From Parapontixanthobacter sp963736595 (GTDB lineage Bacteria > Pseudomonadota > Alphaproteobacteria > Sphingomonadales > Sphingomonadaceae), in assembly GCA_963736595.1 (NCBI GenBank), contig CAVTPG010000003.1:1-64000 (forward strand): DNA of 64,000 nucleotides, written 5' to 3'. The notes below the pieces were generated by a model, which worked only from the letters and a program-made list of their open reading frames with translations, was not told the DNA's origin and made no database searches. Positions 36,657 through 46,209 of this stretch are shown one piece after another (position 1 is the stretch's first letter; each line of letters opens with the position of its first letter). A program made the translations under genes and the position numbers.

Positions 36657-37892
36657 TCAGCCCTTCTGTGCTTTGGATTGCTGCACGGCTTTGCGGCTGA
36701 CTTCGCCTTGAGCATCGGCGGCCATCAGGCTGCGCAAAATGCCTTCGCGAATACCGCGATCAGCGACGCCCAGCCGTTCAGCGGGCCAGATGTCGAGAAT
36801 GGAATCGAGAATGGCGCAACCGGCAACCACCATCGCCGCACGGTCCTCGCCAATACAGGGCAAGCCTGCACGTTCTTTAGGCGACATTCCCGAAAGGCGC
36901 GCATTGATATTGCGCATTGCATCGGATTTCAGGATCAGCCCATCGACCGCGCGCCGGTCGTAATGTGGCAATTCGAGATGCAGGCTGGCCAGCGTCGTGA
37001 CCGTGCCGCTGGTCCCGAGCAGCCGGATCGTGTCATGCTCGCGCGCATAATCCGCGATCCGCTGAGCAAAAGGTGCGAAACTATCGAAGACCAATCGCCG
37101 CATTTCCGCATAGCGCGCAAGGCGCTCCGCTTCGTCTCCCTGTTCATCCCCTACCGTGTCGGACAGCGAGACAACGCCAAACGGTACGCTTTGCCAGTCG
37201 AGAATGCGCGGCACGGGACCGCCCGGCTCGATCAGGACCAGTTCGGTGGAACCGCCACCAATGTCAAAGATGACTGCCGGACCCGGCCCGTGCTCCAACA
37301 GGATATGACAGCCCAGTACGGCCAGGCGCGCCTCTTCCTGCGCCGAAATAATGTCGAGGAAAATGCCGGTTTCCGATTGCACGCGCTCGATAAACGCTTC
37401 GCCGTTGCTGGCGCGGCGACAAGCCTCTGTTGCAACCGAACGCGCCAGATGCACATTGCGGCGGCGTAGCTTATCCGCACAGACCTTTAGCGCGCCCATT
37501 GTGCGCTCCATCGCCTCATCCGACAACCGTCCGCTATGAGCCAGTCCTTCGCCAAGGCGCACCACGCGGCTGAATGCGTCGATCACGGTGAAATTCTCGC
37601 CTTCGGGACGTGCGATCAGCAAGCGGCAATTGTTCGTGCCGAGATCGAGCGCGGCATAGGCTTGACGCGCATTCGGATTGCGGCCCTGCGCGAGTTTTGC
37701 CGGACTGTCAGCCTGCGCGTCGGCTGTGCTGTCGTTATGCGTGGCCTTGGCGCGCGTATCGCCGCGTTGCCGGGTCGGTTTAGTGGTGGCTCGCGAGGGT
37801 GCTTTGTAGCGAAAATCGGCTACGTTGCCGGACCTTTTGCCCCTGTTAGCGCGAGTTCCTTTTCGTGCGTCCGGCGGAGAATAATCCGCCAT
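36657..37892 (-). CDS. ppx: Ppx/GppA phosphatase family protein (exopolyphosphatase)
   Basis: Exopolyphosphatase or guanosine pentaphosphatase, 411 residues, of the ASKHA fold. The phosphate-binding loops are ALDLGTNNCRLLIARP and IFDIGGGSTELVLIEP. The start at ATG 37892 gives an N-terminal extension of about 75 residues rich in Arg/Lys/Thr/Ala before the catalytic domain; most relatives have a shorter one. rlmE follows. The exact substrate (polyphosphate or pppGpp) cannot be decided from sequence. Confidence 0.88.
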   Translation of the reverse strand: MADYSPPDARKGTRANRGKRSGNVADFRYKAPSRATTKPTRQRGDTRAKATHNDSTADAQADSPAKLAQGRNPNARQAYAALDLGTNNCRLLIARPEGENFTVIDAFSRVVRLGEGLAHSGRLSDEAMERTMGALKVCADKLRRRNVHLARSVATEACRRASNGEAFIERVQSETGIFLDIISAQEEARLAVLGCHILLEHGPGPAVIFDIGGGSTELVLIEPGGPVPRILDWQSVPFGVVSLSDTVGDEQGDEAERLARYAEMRRLVFDSFAPFAQRIADYAREHDTIRLLGTSGTVTTLASLHLELPHYDRRAVDGLILKSDAMRNINARLSGMSPKERAGLPCIGEDRAAMVVAGCAILDSILDIWPAERLGVADRGIREGILRSLMAADAQGEVSRKAVQQSKAQKG

Positions 37893-38104
37893 AAATTCAA
37901 CAATCTTTCTATCCTCCCGCACTGAAACAAGCGCGGGGACCTGTCAGCAGGACTAGCCAAAACTTCGTGCCAAGACAAGGGGATGATCTGGTCGCGATAC
38001 TGGTGAGGGCGGTTTGCGAGGGCGCGAAACAGGATCATTGGTGTCTGGCAAAGCGAGCGCATAGAGTGTGCAATGTGCCGCTGTCGATGCCCGGCCCGCT
38101 GGCC

Positions 38105-38132
38105 TTGACCTCGCAATATAGCGCACTTAAAT
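38105..38132 (+). promoter_or_regulatory. Candidate promoter for tRNA-Gln
   Basis: TTGACC at 38105-38110 and TTAAAT at 38127-38132 are separated by 16 bases, a reasonable housekeeping-sigma promoter about 50 bases before the tRNA. The rest of the 260-base gap from ppx to the tRNA shows no supported gene. Confidence 0.4.
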
Positions 38133-38185
38133 GCGCGCCTTTCACGGCGATCCGGCTGCACATAATTTTTGCTGGCACGCGCTCA

Positions 38186-38259
38186 TGCCCCGTCGTCTAA
38201 TGGTAAGACTACGGACTCTGAATCCGTCAATCGAGGTTCGAATCCTCGCGGGGCATCCA
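38186..38259 (+). tRNA. tRNA-Gln (anticodon CUG)
   Basis: A complete cloverleaf. The acceptor stem TGCCCCG/CGGGGCA pairs fully. The anticodon stem GGACT... closes the loop CTCTGAA with anticodon CTG, reading CAG codons. The T arm has GGTTCGAATCC. The discriminator is T at 38256, and a CCA end is encoded at 38257-38259. It sits at the left edge of the carbohydrate-utilisation locus. Confidence 0.95.
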
Positions 38260-38362
38260 GCTTATGGGGCGACAAGGTTTGCCAATCCCACAAGCCGATT
38301 GACATGACTTTCCGCCTGCGCCATGCGCTGTTGCAACTGATTATCAATACTAAGAGCGCCTT

Positions 38363-38919
38363 ATGAGCAGTCCCAAAACGCGAAATTTCCTGATCCTATG
38401 CCATCTTTTCGCAGCGGCACTACTCGCGCCCATGTTCATTCTGGTGGCGATTACCGGGGCGAACTATTTGCTCGATATTAAAGGCGAGACGGTTGAAACG
38501 CCGCTGTCCATACCGGCAGGCTTAGTAATCGATCAGGACGCTGAAAATGTCGAAGATACGGTCCGCTCAGTGCTGTCTGCAAACGATCTGGCTGGCGATT
38601 TCGAATATTTGCGGATGCGCCCTGACAGCATCACCACCCGCCCGACGTCGCGCGACTTTGTCGTGCTGGAGCAAGAAGATGGCGTTTGGTCAGCGACTCT
38701 TGCACGAACCCAGCCTGCAATACCGCATGATGGAATTGCACAAAGGGCATGGTCCTGAAAAGTTCAAGATTTACCAGATTGCTGCCGGGATCGCTTTGTT
38801 TCTGGTCGTCATCGGCGGCCTTGTTGTGGGCCTGCTGGCAAAAGCCTATCGTGCCAAGACTAGTCTACGCCACCATCGCAGGCAGCGTGGTATTTGTCTT
38901 GTTAGCGTTCCTGATCTGA
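38363..38919 (+). pseudogene. PepSY-associated TM-type membrane protein, two frameshifts
   Basis: The first frame gives a membrane helix (about 8-35, CHLFAAALLAPMFILVAITG) and a soluble region, then runs out at 38758. The continuation HEPSLQYRMMELHKGHG and a second helix (AAGIALFLVVIGGLVVGLL) lie in another frame after a shift near 38695. A further shift near 38862 (one extra A) restores a last helix VYATIAGSVVFVLLAFLI ending at 38919. The layout of helix, PepSY-like domain and helices resembles PepSY-TM proteins found beside TonB receptors. All breaks are single bases without other damage. Family assignment is moderate. Confidence 0.55.
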
Positions 38920-38928
38920 CCGGATAGT

Positions 38929-40461
38929 TTAGACGGGGGCTTTTGCTGGTGGAGCGTCCATAGTGGCGGGGCAATAGCGCGACAGGTAATCGCCATGTGA
39001 CGGCAATTTTTGCGCCAGAAAACGCACCGACTTTTCGATTTCGTCCATTTCGCCGCGCAAACGCTCTGGTTGGACTGAATTGGCCATTGCATTGTGGCCG
39101 TGCATCGGCACGCCTTGACCCATCATCACCGCAGCCCAGCTTGTCTCGGTAAACAGCTCATCCTCCTCGCGGAAAATCTGTCCATTGGCTTGAAACAGTC
39201 CAATTTTTTCCTTCAAGCTATCCGGCACATCCATCGTCCGGCAGTAATTCCAGAACTCGCTGTCATCGCGCGAAGTGGCGTTATAATGGAGGATGAGGAA
39301 GTCGCGGATGCGCTCGTATTCCCTGATGGTCAGACGATTGAAGCTGTCCCGCTGGATCGGCGTTATGCCATCCAGAGACATGACCGAGATCAGCTTGTTG
39401 ATCGCCGTGTTAATGAGGTGGATCGAAGTCGATTCCAGCGGCTCCATAAACCCTGCCGCAAGACCGATCGCGACAACGTTCCGGTTCCAGAACTGCTTGC
39501 GGCGTCCGGTCGTAAAACGCAGGAAATTGGGGTCGGCTTGGGGTTTGCCAGCCAGATTGCCGGCAAGGATGTCATGCGCTTTCTCATCTTCCATATGCGC
39601 GCTGCAATAGACGTGTCCGTTACCGTTGCGATGTTGTAGTGGCACGCACCACTGCCATCCGGCGGAGTGCGCAGTCGCACGCGTGAACGGGGCAGGGGGA
39701 CTGCCATCCTCGCGCTGACAGGGCAGGGCGACGGCGCGATCGCACGGTAACCAATGCGTCCAGTCCTCATATCCAGTCTTGAGGGCCTGCTCGATCAACA
39801 GCCCGCGAAAGCCGGAGCAATCGATGAACAGGTCGCCTTCGATTTCGCGCCCGTCATCGGTAAGCACTTTGGTGACATCGCCACTTTCGGGATCGAGGAT
39901 AGCGTCGGCAATGCGTCCCTCTTGCCGGACAACGCCGCGTTTCTCCGCATATTGACGCAAGAACGCAGCATAGCGTCCCGCATCGATGTGGTAGGCATAA
40001 TTCATCGGCGGCAGATCTTCGCGATGATAGTCTTCGGTGCGCGCAAACTTCCCGAAATAGGCAGCCATCGTTTCCAGATTGAACACCTGGATCGGGCGCG
40101 GATCGCCCAACTCTTTCAGGCGGTGCCAATGATGATGGAAGGAAACACCATCGATCTCATAGCCGTAATTGCCGAAGGGGTGGATGTAATTGTCGCCTTG
40201 TTTGCCCCAATTGACGAACTGGATGCCGAGCTTGAACGTGCCTTGTACTGCAGCCATCATTTCGCGCTCATCGACATCGAGCAGCTTGTTGAACGTGACG
40301 AAAGGCGGGATCGTCGCTTCGCCCACGCCGACAGTTCCTATTTGTTCGGACTCGATCAGCGTGATGTTAACGTTGCTGCCAGCCTTAAGTCCCGACAAGG
40401 CTGCCGCTGTCATCCACCCGGCAGTGCCACCGCCCACGATCACGATATTTTTAATAGCCAT
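38929..40461 (-). CDS. Flavin-dependent tryptophan halogenase family protein
   Basis: FAD-dependent halogenase-like protein, 510 residues. The FAD motif IVGGGTAGWM is at the N-terminus. The halogenase signature WxWxxP is GWQWCVP. The Lys that forms the chloramine in PrnA-type enzymes corresponds to the Lys in GTFKLGIQFVNWG, and the catalytic Glu to EPLESTSIHL. The key residues for halogenation are therefore present. In sphingomonads and caulobacters such genes often accompany TonB receptors of sugar loci, where a tryptophan-halogenating role has not been shown. It is divergent from the receptor and shares its operator region. The ATG at 40461 follows GAGATGG. Confidence 0.88.
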   Translation of the reverse strand: MAIKNIVIVGGGTAGWMTAAALSGLKAGSNVNITLIESEQIGTVGVGEATIPPFVTFNKLLDVDEREMMAAVQGTFKLGIQFVNWGKQGDNYIHPFGNYGYEIDGVSFHHHWHRLKELGDPRPIQVFNLETMAAYFGKFARTEDYHREDLPPMNYAYHIDAGRYAAFLRQYAEKRGVVRQEGRIADAILDPESGDVTKVLTDDGREIEGDLFIDCSGFRGLLIEQALKTGYEDWTHWLPCDRAVALPCQREDGSPPAPFTRATAHSAGWQWCVPLQHRNGNGHVYCSAHMEDEKAHDILAGNLAGKPQADPNFLRFTTGRRKQFWNRNVVAIGLAAGFMEPLESTSIHLINTAINKLISVMSLDGITPIQRDSFNRLTIREYERIRDFLILHYNATSRDDSEFWNYCRTMDVPDSLKEKIGLFQANGQIFREEDELFTETSWAAVMMGQGVPMHGHNAMANSVQPERLRGEMDEIEKSVRFLAQKLPSHGDYLSRYCPATMDAPPAKAPV

Positions 40462-40510
40462 CACCAACCCATCTCATAATTGTGACAGAATTGCTACTAT
40501 ACCAGCGCGA

Positions 40511-40549
40511 GAATGTGAACGTTCATATTCGCTCTTGTGAACGCTAACA
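40511..40549. promoter_or_regulatory. Tandem LacI-type operator candidates between halogenase and TonB receptor genes
   Basis: The 20-base near-perfect palindrome GAATGTGAACGTTCATATTC lies at 40511-40530 with one G-T mismatch. A second, weaker palindrome TGTGAAC-GCTAACA is at 40536-40549. The two TGTGAACG half-sites start exactly 22 bases apart, two helical turns. The GAACGTTC core is shared with the palindrome before the GH3 gene. The site could control both divergent genes, and the obvious regulator is the LacI protein at 45.1-46.2 kb. Confidence 0.6.
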
Positions 40550-40626
40550 TTTATACGTATGCGTGATGATGTTGTGATCTGCGATCGTTTTGGCGAAATG
40601 CAGGTCAGTGGGGAGAGATCAGAAAT

Positions 40627-43600
40627 ATGATTATGCCAGCTACGCGGCGCATTTCGCGCTTTTCGGTTCTAGCAACAGCTTCGACGCTTGCACTCGCAAT
40701 GGCGACCAGCCCGGTGCTGGCGCAAGATGCGGATACCGATCCCGACGACATGCAGGAATCGGAAGGTGGTACGCCGCCCGTCACGGACAATGAAAATACG
40801 ATTGTTGTGACAGGTTTCCGCGCTTCGCTGGAAAGTGCACAGAATATCAAACGCGATGCTGACACACTTGTCGATGCAATTACCGCCGAGGACATCGGCG
40901 CTCTCCCAGACCGCTCGGTCGCTGAAGCGTTGCAGCGTGTTCCCGGTGTCAACATCGGTCGCTTCGAGAAAACGTCGGACCCTGATCGTTTCTCGGTCGA
41001 GGGTACAGGCGTAGTCATTCGCGGCCTTCCATTTGTGCGTTCGGAATTGAACGGCCGTGAGATTTTCTCGGCGACAGGTGGCCGTGCGCTGAACTTCAAT
41101 GACGTGTCTCCCGAATTGCTGGGGCGTGTCGAAGTTTTCAAGAATGTCACCGCCGATATGATCGAGGGGGCCATTTCAGGGCACGTCAATCTCGTGACCC
41201 GTAAGCCGCTCGACAATGCAGGGTTCAATCTCGCTGCTTCGGTTGAGGCGAACTACGGTGATCTGCGTGAAGAATGGTCGCCGACTTTTAATATCTTGGC
41301 TTCGAACACATTCGATACGGGCGCTGGCACATTTGGCCTTCAGCTATCCTATTCCAATTCCGCACTGAAAAGTCGCACCGATGCATCGCAGATTGCCGAC
41401 CCGTGCTATCGCAATGCCGATTTAAGCGGCGGATGCTTGCGGGTCGGTTGATGTCAATTCGGGTGGCTTCGGCGATGATTCGTAACTTCACACCGGATGA
41501 GTTTCCACCTGCCGGTTCGGTAATCGTACCGCAATATGCCGGTGTGCGCACAACCGATCTTGATCGGGACCGTGAGGCGATTTCTGCGATCGGCCAGTTC
41601 GAAACGCTCGACGGCGGGCTGTTGATGACGTTCGAATATCTCCGCTCGGAAACGACGTTTTCAACGGAAGAATTTGCTCTCCTGGGCGCATCGATGATGG
41701 CGTTTCAGCGCCTGATCCGCGGCCAGGAACGTCGTTTGCTTTCGACGCGAACGGTTTGTTCCAAAGCGGCATTCTTAACCGACAATGTCGGTAATGCTTA
41801 TGCGACGCCTTTCGGCCTTGGTGGAATACCGGTCGATAGCTTGCGGTTCTTGCGCGATACAAAATCCGTCACCGAAGACTTTTCATTCGATATCGATATG
41901 AATTTCAGCGATCGTTTTCGCGGTAATGTCGAGATGCAGCACGTATCGTCCGATTTGCAACGCGATTCGGTCTTTGGTGCCTTGAGCACCTGGGCTGACA
42001 TCGCACTGGACCTGTCCAACGAAACTCCGAATGTCCAGTTTTTGGCCCCTGAAGGTGCGGCTGCCGATTACTTCTCCAGCGGGTTTTCTACCTATTACTG
42101 GTTTGGCCTGGACAGCCGCGAGCAGAATGACGGCGATTTGTTCAGCCTGCGCGGTGATTTCGAATACGACGTAAGTGATGAGGGCTTTTTCAGAACAGCT
42201 CGCTTCGGTGCGCGCTGGGCCGCCCGTGACCGGACCACGCGGAACACGAATTTTAGCACATGGGGTAATCTGTCCGCTCCGTGGGCAGGGCGAGCGGGCT
42301 GCGCTCCGTTGGGCGAAGGTCCGGGTTGTTTCTCGGAAGGTCCGGGACCGTTTGGCAACGGCTTTGTGCCAGGACGTTTTTATACAGGATTGCCAGGCAG
42401 GAATTTGCCATTGCCGGCGGTGCTTTCACCGATGATCTTCCCGACTATTCGCAACTACGCGCGCCTTTCGCAGATGGTTTCCAGCGCGGTGAAGCCGACA
42501 CGCCAATTCCCAACGGTGAAGCCTATTTCTATGGCGGCGATGACTTCCTGCAGGATTATCTCGACGGCAACGATCGATGGCCAATGGGACGAAATTACCA
42601 CGTTTGGACAATCGCCGGAGCGATTCAATCTTGGTGTAAATGGCCGTAGCTTCACAAATCCTGTGACCGGCGAAGTGGTCGCGTGCGATCCATTCTGCCC
42701 ACCGGAAATCTCCGACGTTACGGAAATTACCTCTGCTGCTTATGCTCGCCTTGATTACGGCCTGGACTTCGATAATGGCTGGTCGCTTGGCGGTAATATC
42801 GGTCTGCGCTACGTCGATACCAATATCAAAACGACTTCGCTAATCGGTTTTGAACGGCCAGAAGCTCGCTTTGATAACCTAGGAAGCGGCGGTAATGGCG
42901 ATGGCATCGTACAGCCATCCGAGATTACAGCGGTTTGCGCGCAACCGGGCCAACCGAGTGCGCAACGGCTTTTCTGCGGATTACAAGGCGATCGACTTGC
43001 TCAATATGCGGCCTTGATTACCGGCTGAAGTCATTCCCGATAATCGTGACAGTCAACTTCGATCATTGGCTGCCGGCCTTTAACATCCGCCTTGATAGCG
43101 GGTCTGGCGTGGTTGTGCGTGGTGCTGTTTCAAAAGGTATTTCGCGCCCGGATCTACAACGTTTTAACGCATCGCGGCGTATTGGGCTTCAATAGTGGCC
43201 GGGTCGATAGCGGGCCGCTGCTCGGTATCTCGACGGGCAACCGTGATTTACGTCCGGTCGAAATCCTGGAATTACGACATTTCGCTCGAATGGTATTTCG
43301 ATCGGGTTGGCTCGCTACACAGCGGCTTTCTTCCTCAAAGATATCGAAGGAATTGTGACAACCGGTACGGGTATCGTCAACTACACCAGTCCAAGTGGCA
43401 TAACAGAGGACGTCGCTATTACCGGTCCTGCTAACGATCGAGCGGGACGTTGAAGGGTATAGAACTGGCCTATCAACAAACTTACGATTTCCTTCCTGGC
43501 CTATTGGGCGGATTGGGTTGTCAGCTGACCTATACCTATGTCGATGGAGGCGATTTCCCCAATCCCGATCGTCGATGGCAACCGCAGTGAATCTGCCGCC

Positions 43601-43947
43601 GGTCTGCCACTTGCCGGAATCTCGGAACATACTTTCAACGCGACGGTTTTTATCGAACGCGGTCCGTTGGCGCTGCGTGCCGCCTATAATTGGCGATCGG
43701 AATTCTTGCTGACTCCACGCGATGACATTTTCCCGTTCTCGCCAATTTGGCGGAATCCACAGGTCAGCTCGATGCCTCGATTTTCTTTGAAGTGACTGAC
43801 AAGATCAAGTTGGGTGTTCAGGGCGTCAATCTGCTCGACGAAGTGACGCAGACGACGCAGGTCATCGATTTCGATGGGACAAGGGTTGCCCGATCGGCGT
43901 TCCGTAACGATCGCCGTTATACATTTATCGCACGCTTCGACTTTTAA
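40627..43947 (+). pseudogene. TonB-dependent receptor (TonB-Xanth-Caul type), broken by about a dozen frameshifts
   Basis: Outer-membrane receptor for an oligosaccharide. The first frame (to 41451) gives a signal peptide ending VLAQD, a TonB-box-like stretch, and a full plug domain (DIGALPDRSVAEALQRVPGV, RGLPFVRSELNGREIF, GAISGHVNLVTRKPL). The beta-barrel continues to the last strand RRYTFIARFDF at 43947 but in pieces. Shifts are needed near 41442, 41484, 41692, 41778, 42395, 42570, 43026, 43058, about 43180, 43262, 43310, 43450, 43565 and 43750. The joined pieces read as a normal receptor of about 1100 residues without internal stops. A GGGGAGAG ribosome site precedes ATG 40627 and a strong terminator follows. 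Recent decay or local sequence error are both possible. Confidence 0.85.
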
Positions 43948-43976
43948 TGGCGCGTGTGCCGACATGAATTGAGCGT

Positions 43977-44012
43977 AACGAGCTGCGATCTAACGATCGT
44001 GGCTCGTTTTTT
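43977..44012 (+). terminator. Rho-independent terminator after the TonB receptor
   Basis: A 14-bp stem (43977-43990 with 43995-44008, two G-U pairs), a TAAC loop and a run of six T. It separates the receptor transcript from the downstream GH16 gene. Confidence 0.85.
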
Positions 44013-44058
44013 ACGTGCGTGCTGTTTCTGGTAAGCCTGTTTCATCGGGAGAGATTTG

Positions 44059-45075
44059 ATGTTCATTCGTCGCGCCATACTGGCTTCCTGCTTTGTCGCG
44101 CTATCCGCTTGCACAAGCGCAGCTAATGATCCGCAAAGGCCGTCGCCATCCGCTGCGGCTACCTCCGCTGCTTCACCCCCTGAAGCGGCTGAGTGGACAC
44201 TGGTCTGGGCCGATGAGTTCGAAGGCGATGCGCTGGACCGCACGAAATGGACACCGGAGCAGTCGTGCTGGGGCGGCGGCAATGACGAGCGGCAATGCTA
44301 CACCGACCGCGTGGACAATATCGAAGTGCGCGATGGGGTGCTTCATTTAAAAGCCATGCGCGAGACATTTACCGGACCGGATCGACCGCCGGAAATTGCG
44401 GCGTCTCCAAACCCGCAGACGACACAGGATTACACGTCCGGTAAGATCCGCACTCGCGGAATGCACGCTTGGAAATATGGGCGGTTCGAAGTGCGCGCGA
44501 AAGTGCCGATGGGCCAAGGCACATGGCCCGCCGTGTGGATGATGCCGAACACGGATAGCTATGGCCGCTGGCCGCTATCAGGCGAAATCGACATTCTCGA
44601 AGCTGTCAACATCGGCGAGGTGTGCGAGGAATGTCCGGCGCGCGATGGCCGCAACATCGGTGAAAACCGGACGATCAGCGCGCTGCATTTTGGCGATATT
44701 CCGCCGAAGAACGATCTGGTCGATAGACGGGTATCTTTGCCTGATGCGGCCTTGCCGTCCGATGCGTTTCACGTCTGGGCCGTGGAATGGAGCGAGGGGC
44801 TGATGCGCTTTTATCTCGATGACCAGCTTTATTGGGAAGTGACCGCCGAAGATTGGTGGACTGCATCACCGCTTGCGAAAGGCAACAAAGTCGCACCGTT
44901 CGATCAGCCGTTTTATATCATGGCCAATCTGGCGGTTGGCGGGCGCTTGTCGGAAGAAAACAACGCAAAAGCGTTCGATCCCGATACTTTTCCAACCAAA
45001 TTTCTGATCGACTATGTGCGCATTTACCAATGCGAAGGCGATTCCGAGACTGCGCGTGCCTGCATGACCGACTAG
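44059..45075 (+). CDS. GH16 family glycoside hydrolase (laminarinase-type), lipoprotein
   Basis: Endo-beta-1,3-glucanase-like enzyme of family GH16, 338 residues. ATG 44059 follows GGGAGAGA and gives a lipoprotein signal with lipobox ALSAC, then a Ser/Ala/Pro linker. The catalytic domain starts TLVWADEFEGDALD and has the active-site motif GEIDILEAV (nucleophile and acid/base Glu). Trp-rich substrate-binding segments follow (GQGTWPAVWMMP). The ending FLIDYVRIYQC is typical. It would cut laminarin or a similar beta-glucan at the cell surface or in the periplasm to feed the receptor/GH3 system. Confidence 0.92.
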   Translation: MFIRRAILASCFVALSACTSAANDPQRPSPSAAATSAASPPEAAEWTLVWADEFEGDALDRTKWTPEQSCWGGGNDERQCYTDRVDNIEVRDGVLHLKAMRETFTGPDRPPEIAASPNPQTTQDYTSGKIRTRGMHAWKYGRFEVRAKVPMGQGTWPAVWMMPNTDSYGRWPLSGEIDILEAVNIGEVCEECPARDGRNIGENRTISALHFGDIPPKNDLVDRRVSLPDAALPSDAFHVWAVEWSEGLMRFYLDDQLYWEVTAEDWWTASPLAKGNKVAPFDQPFYIMANLAVGGRLSEENNAKAFDPDTFPTKFLIDYVRIYQCEGDSETARACMTD

Positions 45076-45127
45076 GGCGGGTTCGCTCTACTTCCAAAGC
45101 ACGCATAATTCTGTCACAGCTATTGGC

Positions 45128-46180
45128 GTGTCGAGACGCAAGCAATCCGTGACGATCCGCCATGTGGCCGAGGATGCAGGCGTGTCGCTGCAAACGGTCA
45201 GCCGTGTCATCAACAAGGAACCCAATGTCCGCCCGATGATGCAGGAGCGGGTGCAGAAATCCATCGACAAGCTGGGCTATGTTCCGTCCATCGCTGCCCA
45301 GCGCATGAGCGGATCGCGCTCTTATCTCATTCTTGCGATCAACGATCGGGAGCGCACGATTGCCGACTGGCGCGCGCGGCAAGGGACCGACTGGGTCGAT
45401 CAGATGCTGCTGGGCGGAATGCTGACTTGCGCCAAACACGGCTATCGGATGATGGTCGAGCTGGTCGATACGCATAATGACCATGTCGAGCGTGAGCTGG
45501 GCGCGGCGCTGACCGCTTTACAGCCGGACGGCGTAATCCTGACGCCGCCGCATTCGGAAAATCCGTTGATGACGGGTTTGCTGGCCGAACGCGGGATTCC
45601 GTTTGCGCGGATCGGCTCGGATAGAAGCGGGGCGGGCCTCGCGATGACGATGGATGATCAGGGCAATGCCAAACTGGCCACGCAACACCTGATCGATTTG
45701 GGGCATAAGCGCATCGGCTTCATTGCCGGACCATCGGAATACAGCCTTTCAGGATGGCGGATTGAGGGCTGGCAAGCGGCGATTGCACAGGCCGGTCTAT
45801 CATATGAGGCCATGTGCGAGCGCGGCGACTTTTCGTACGATTCCGGAGTGGCCGCCGCACGAAGATTGCTGAGCCTTGCGCAAGCGGAGCGCCCGACCGC
45901 AATTATTGCCAGCAGCGATCAGATGGCGCTGGCGACATTGAAAGTGGCGGAGGAACTCGGCATTGCGGTGCCGGGGCAGTTATCACTGATAAGTTTCGAC
46001 AATACGCCGGTGGTGCGCTTTACCTCGCCGCCTTTAACTGCCGTGGACCAACCGATCGTCGAGACGATTTCGCAAGCGGTCGAGTGGCTGATCGACCGGA
46101 CGGAGCGTGACGCGTTGCAGCAGCCGGTGGTCGTGTCGGGCAAGCTGGATGTGCGCGCTTCGACTGCGCCGCCTGCTTAA
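45128..46180 (+). CDS. LacI family transcriptional regulator
   Basis: DNA-binding repressor of 350 residues. The helix-turn-helix VAEDAGVSLQTVSRVIN lies at about residues 13-29, followed by the hinge SIAAQRMSGSRS and a periplasmic-binding-protein-like sensor domain (about 65-345) with LGHKRIGFIAGP and LSLISFDNTP. The start is GTG 45128. Lying between the GH16 and transporter genes, it is the probable controller of this locus. The palindromes with core GAACGTTC at 40.5 and 47.47 kb are likely operators, and the effector a beta-glucoside. Confidence 0.92.
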   Translation: MSRRKQSVTIRHVAEDAGVSLQTVSRVINKEPNVRPMMQERVQKSIDKLGYVPSIAAQRMSGSRSYLILAINDRERTIADWRARQGTDWVDQMLLGGMLTCAKHGYRMMVELVDTHNDHVERELGAALTALQPDGVILTPPHSENPLMTGLLAERGIPFARIGSDRSGAGLAMTMDDQGNAKLATQHLIDLGHKRIGFIAGPSEYSLSGWRIEGWQAAIAQAGLSYEAMCERGDFSYDSGVAAARRLLSLAQAERPTAIIASSDQMALATLKVAEELGIAVPGQLSLISFDNTPVVRFTSPPLTAVDQPIVETISQAVEWLIDRTERDALQQPVVVSGKLDVRASTAPPA

Positions 46181-46209
46181 ATGGCACTGACAGTAATGTC
46201 GGGTCGGTT

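Noticed and set aside
37820..38161. A 113-codon frame between ppx and the tRNA on the complement strand
   Set aside because: It overlaps the ppx start region in another frame, has no recognisable features and would cover the tRNA promoter.
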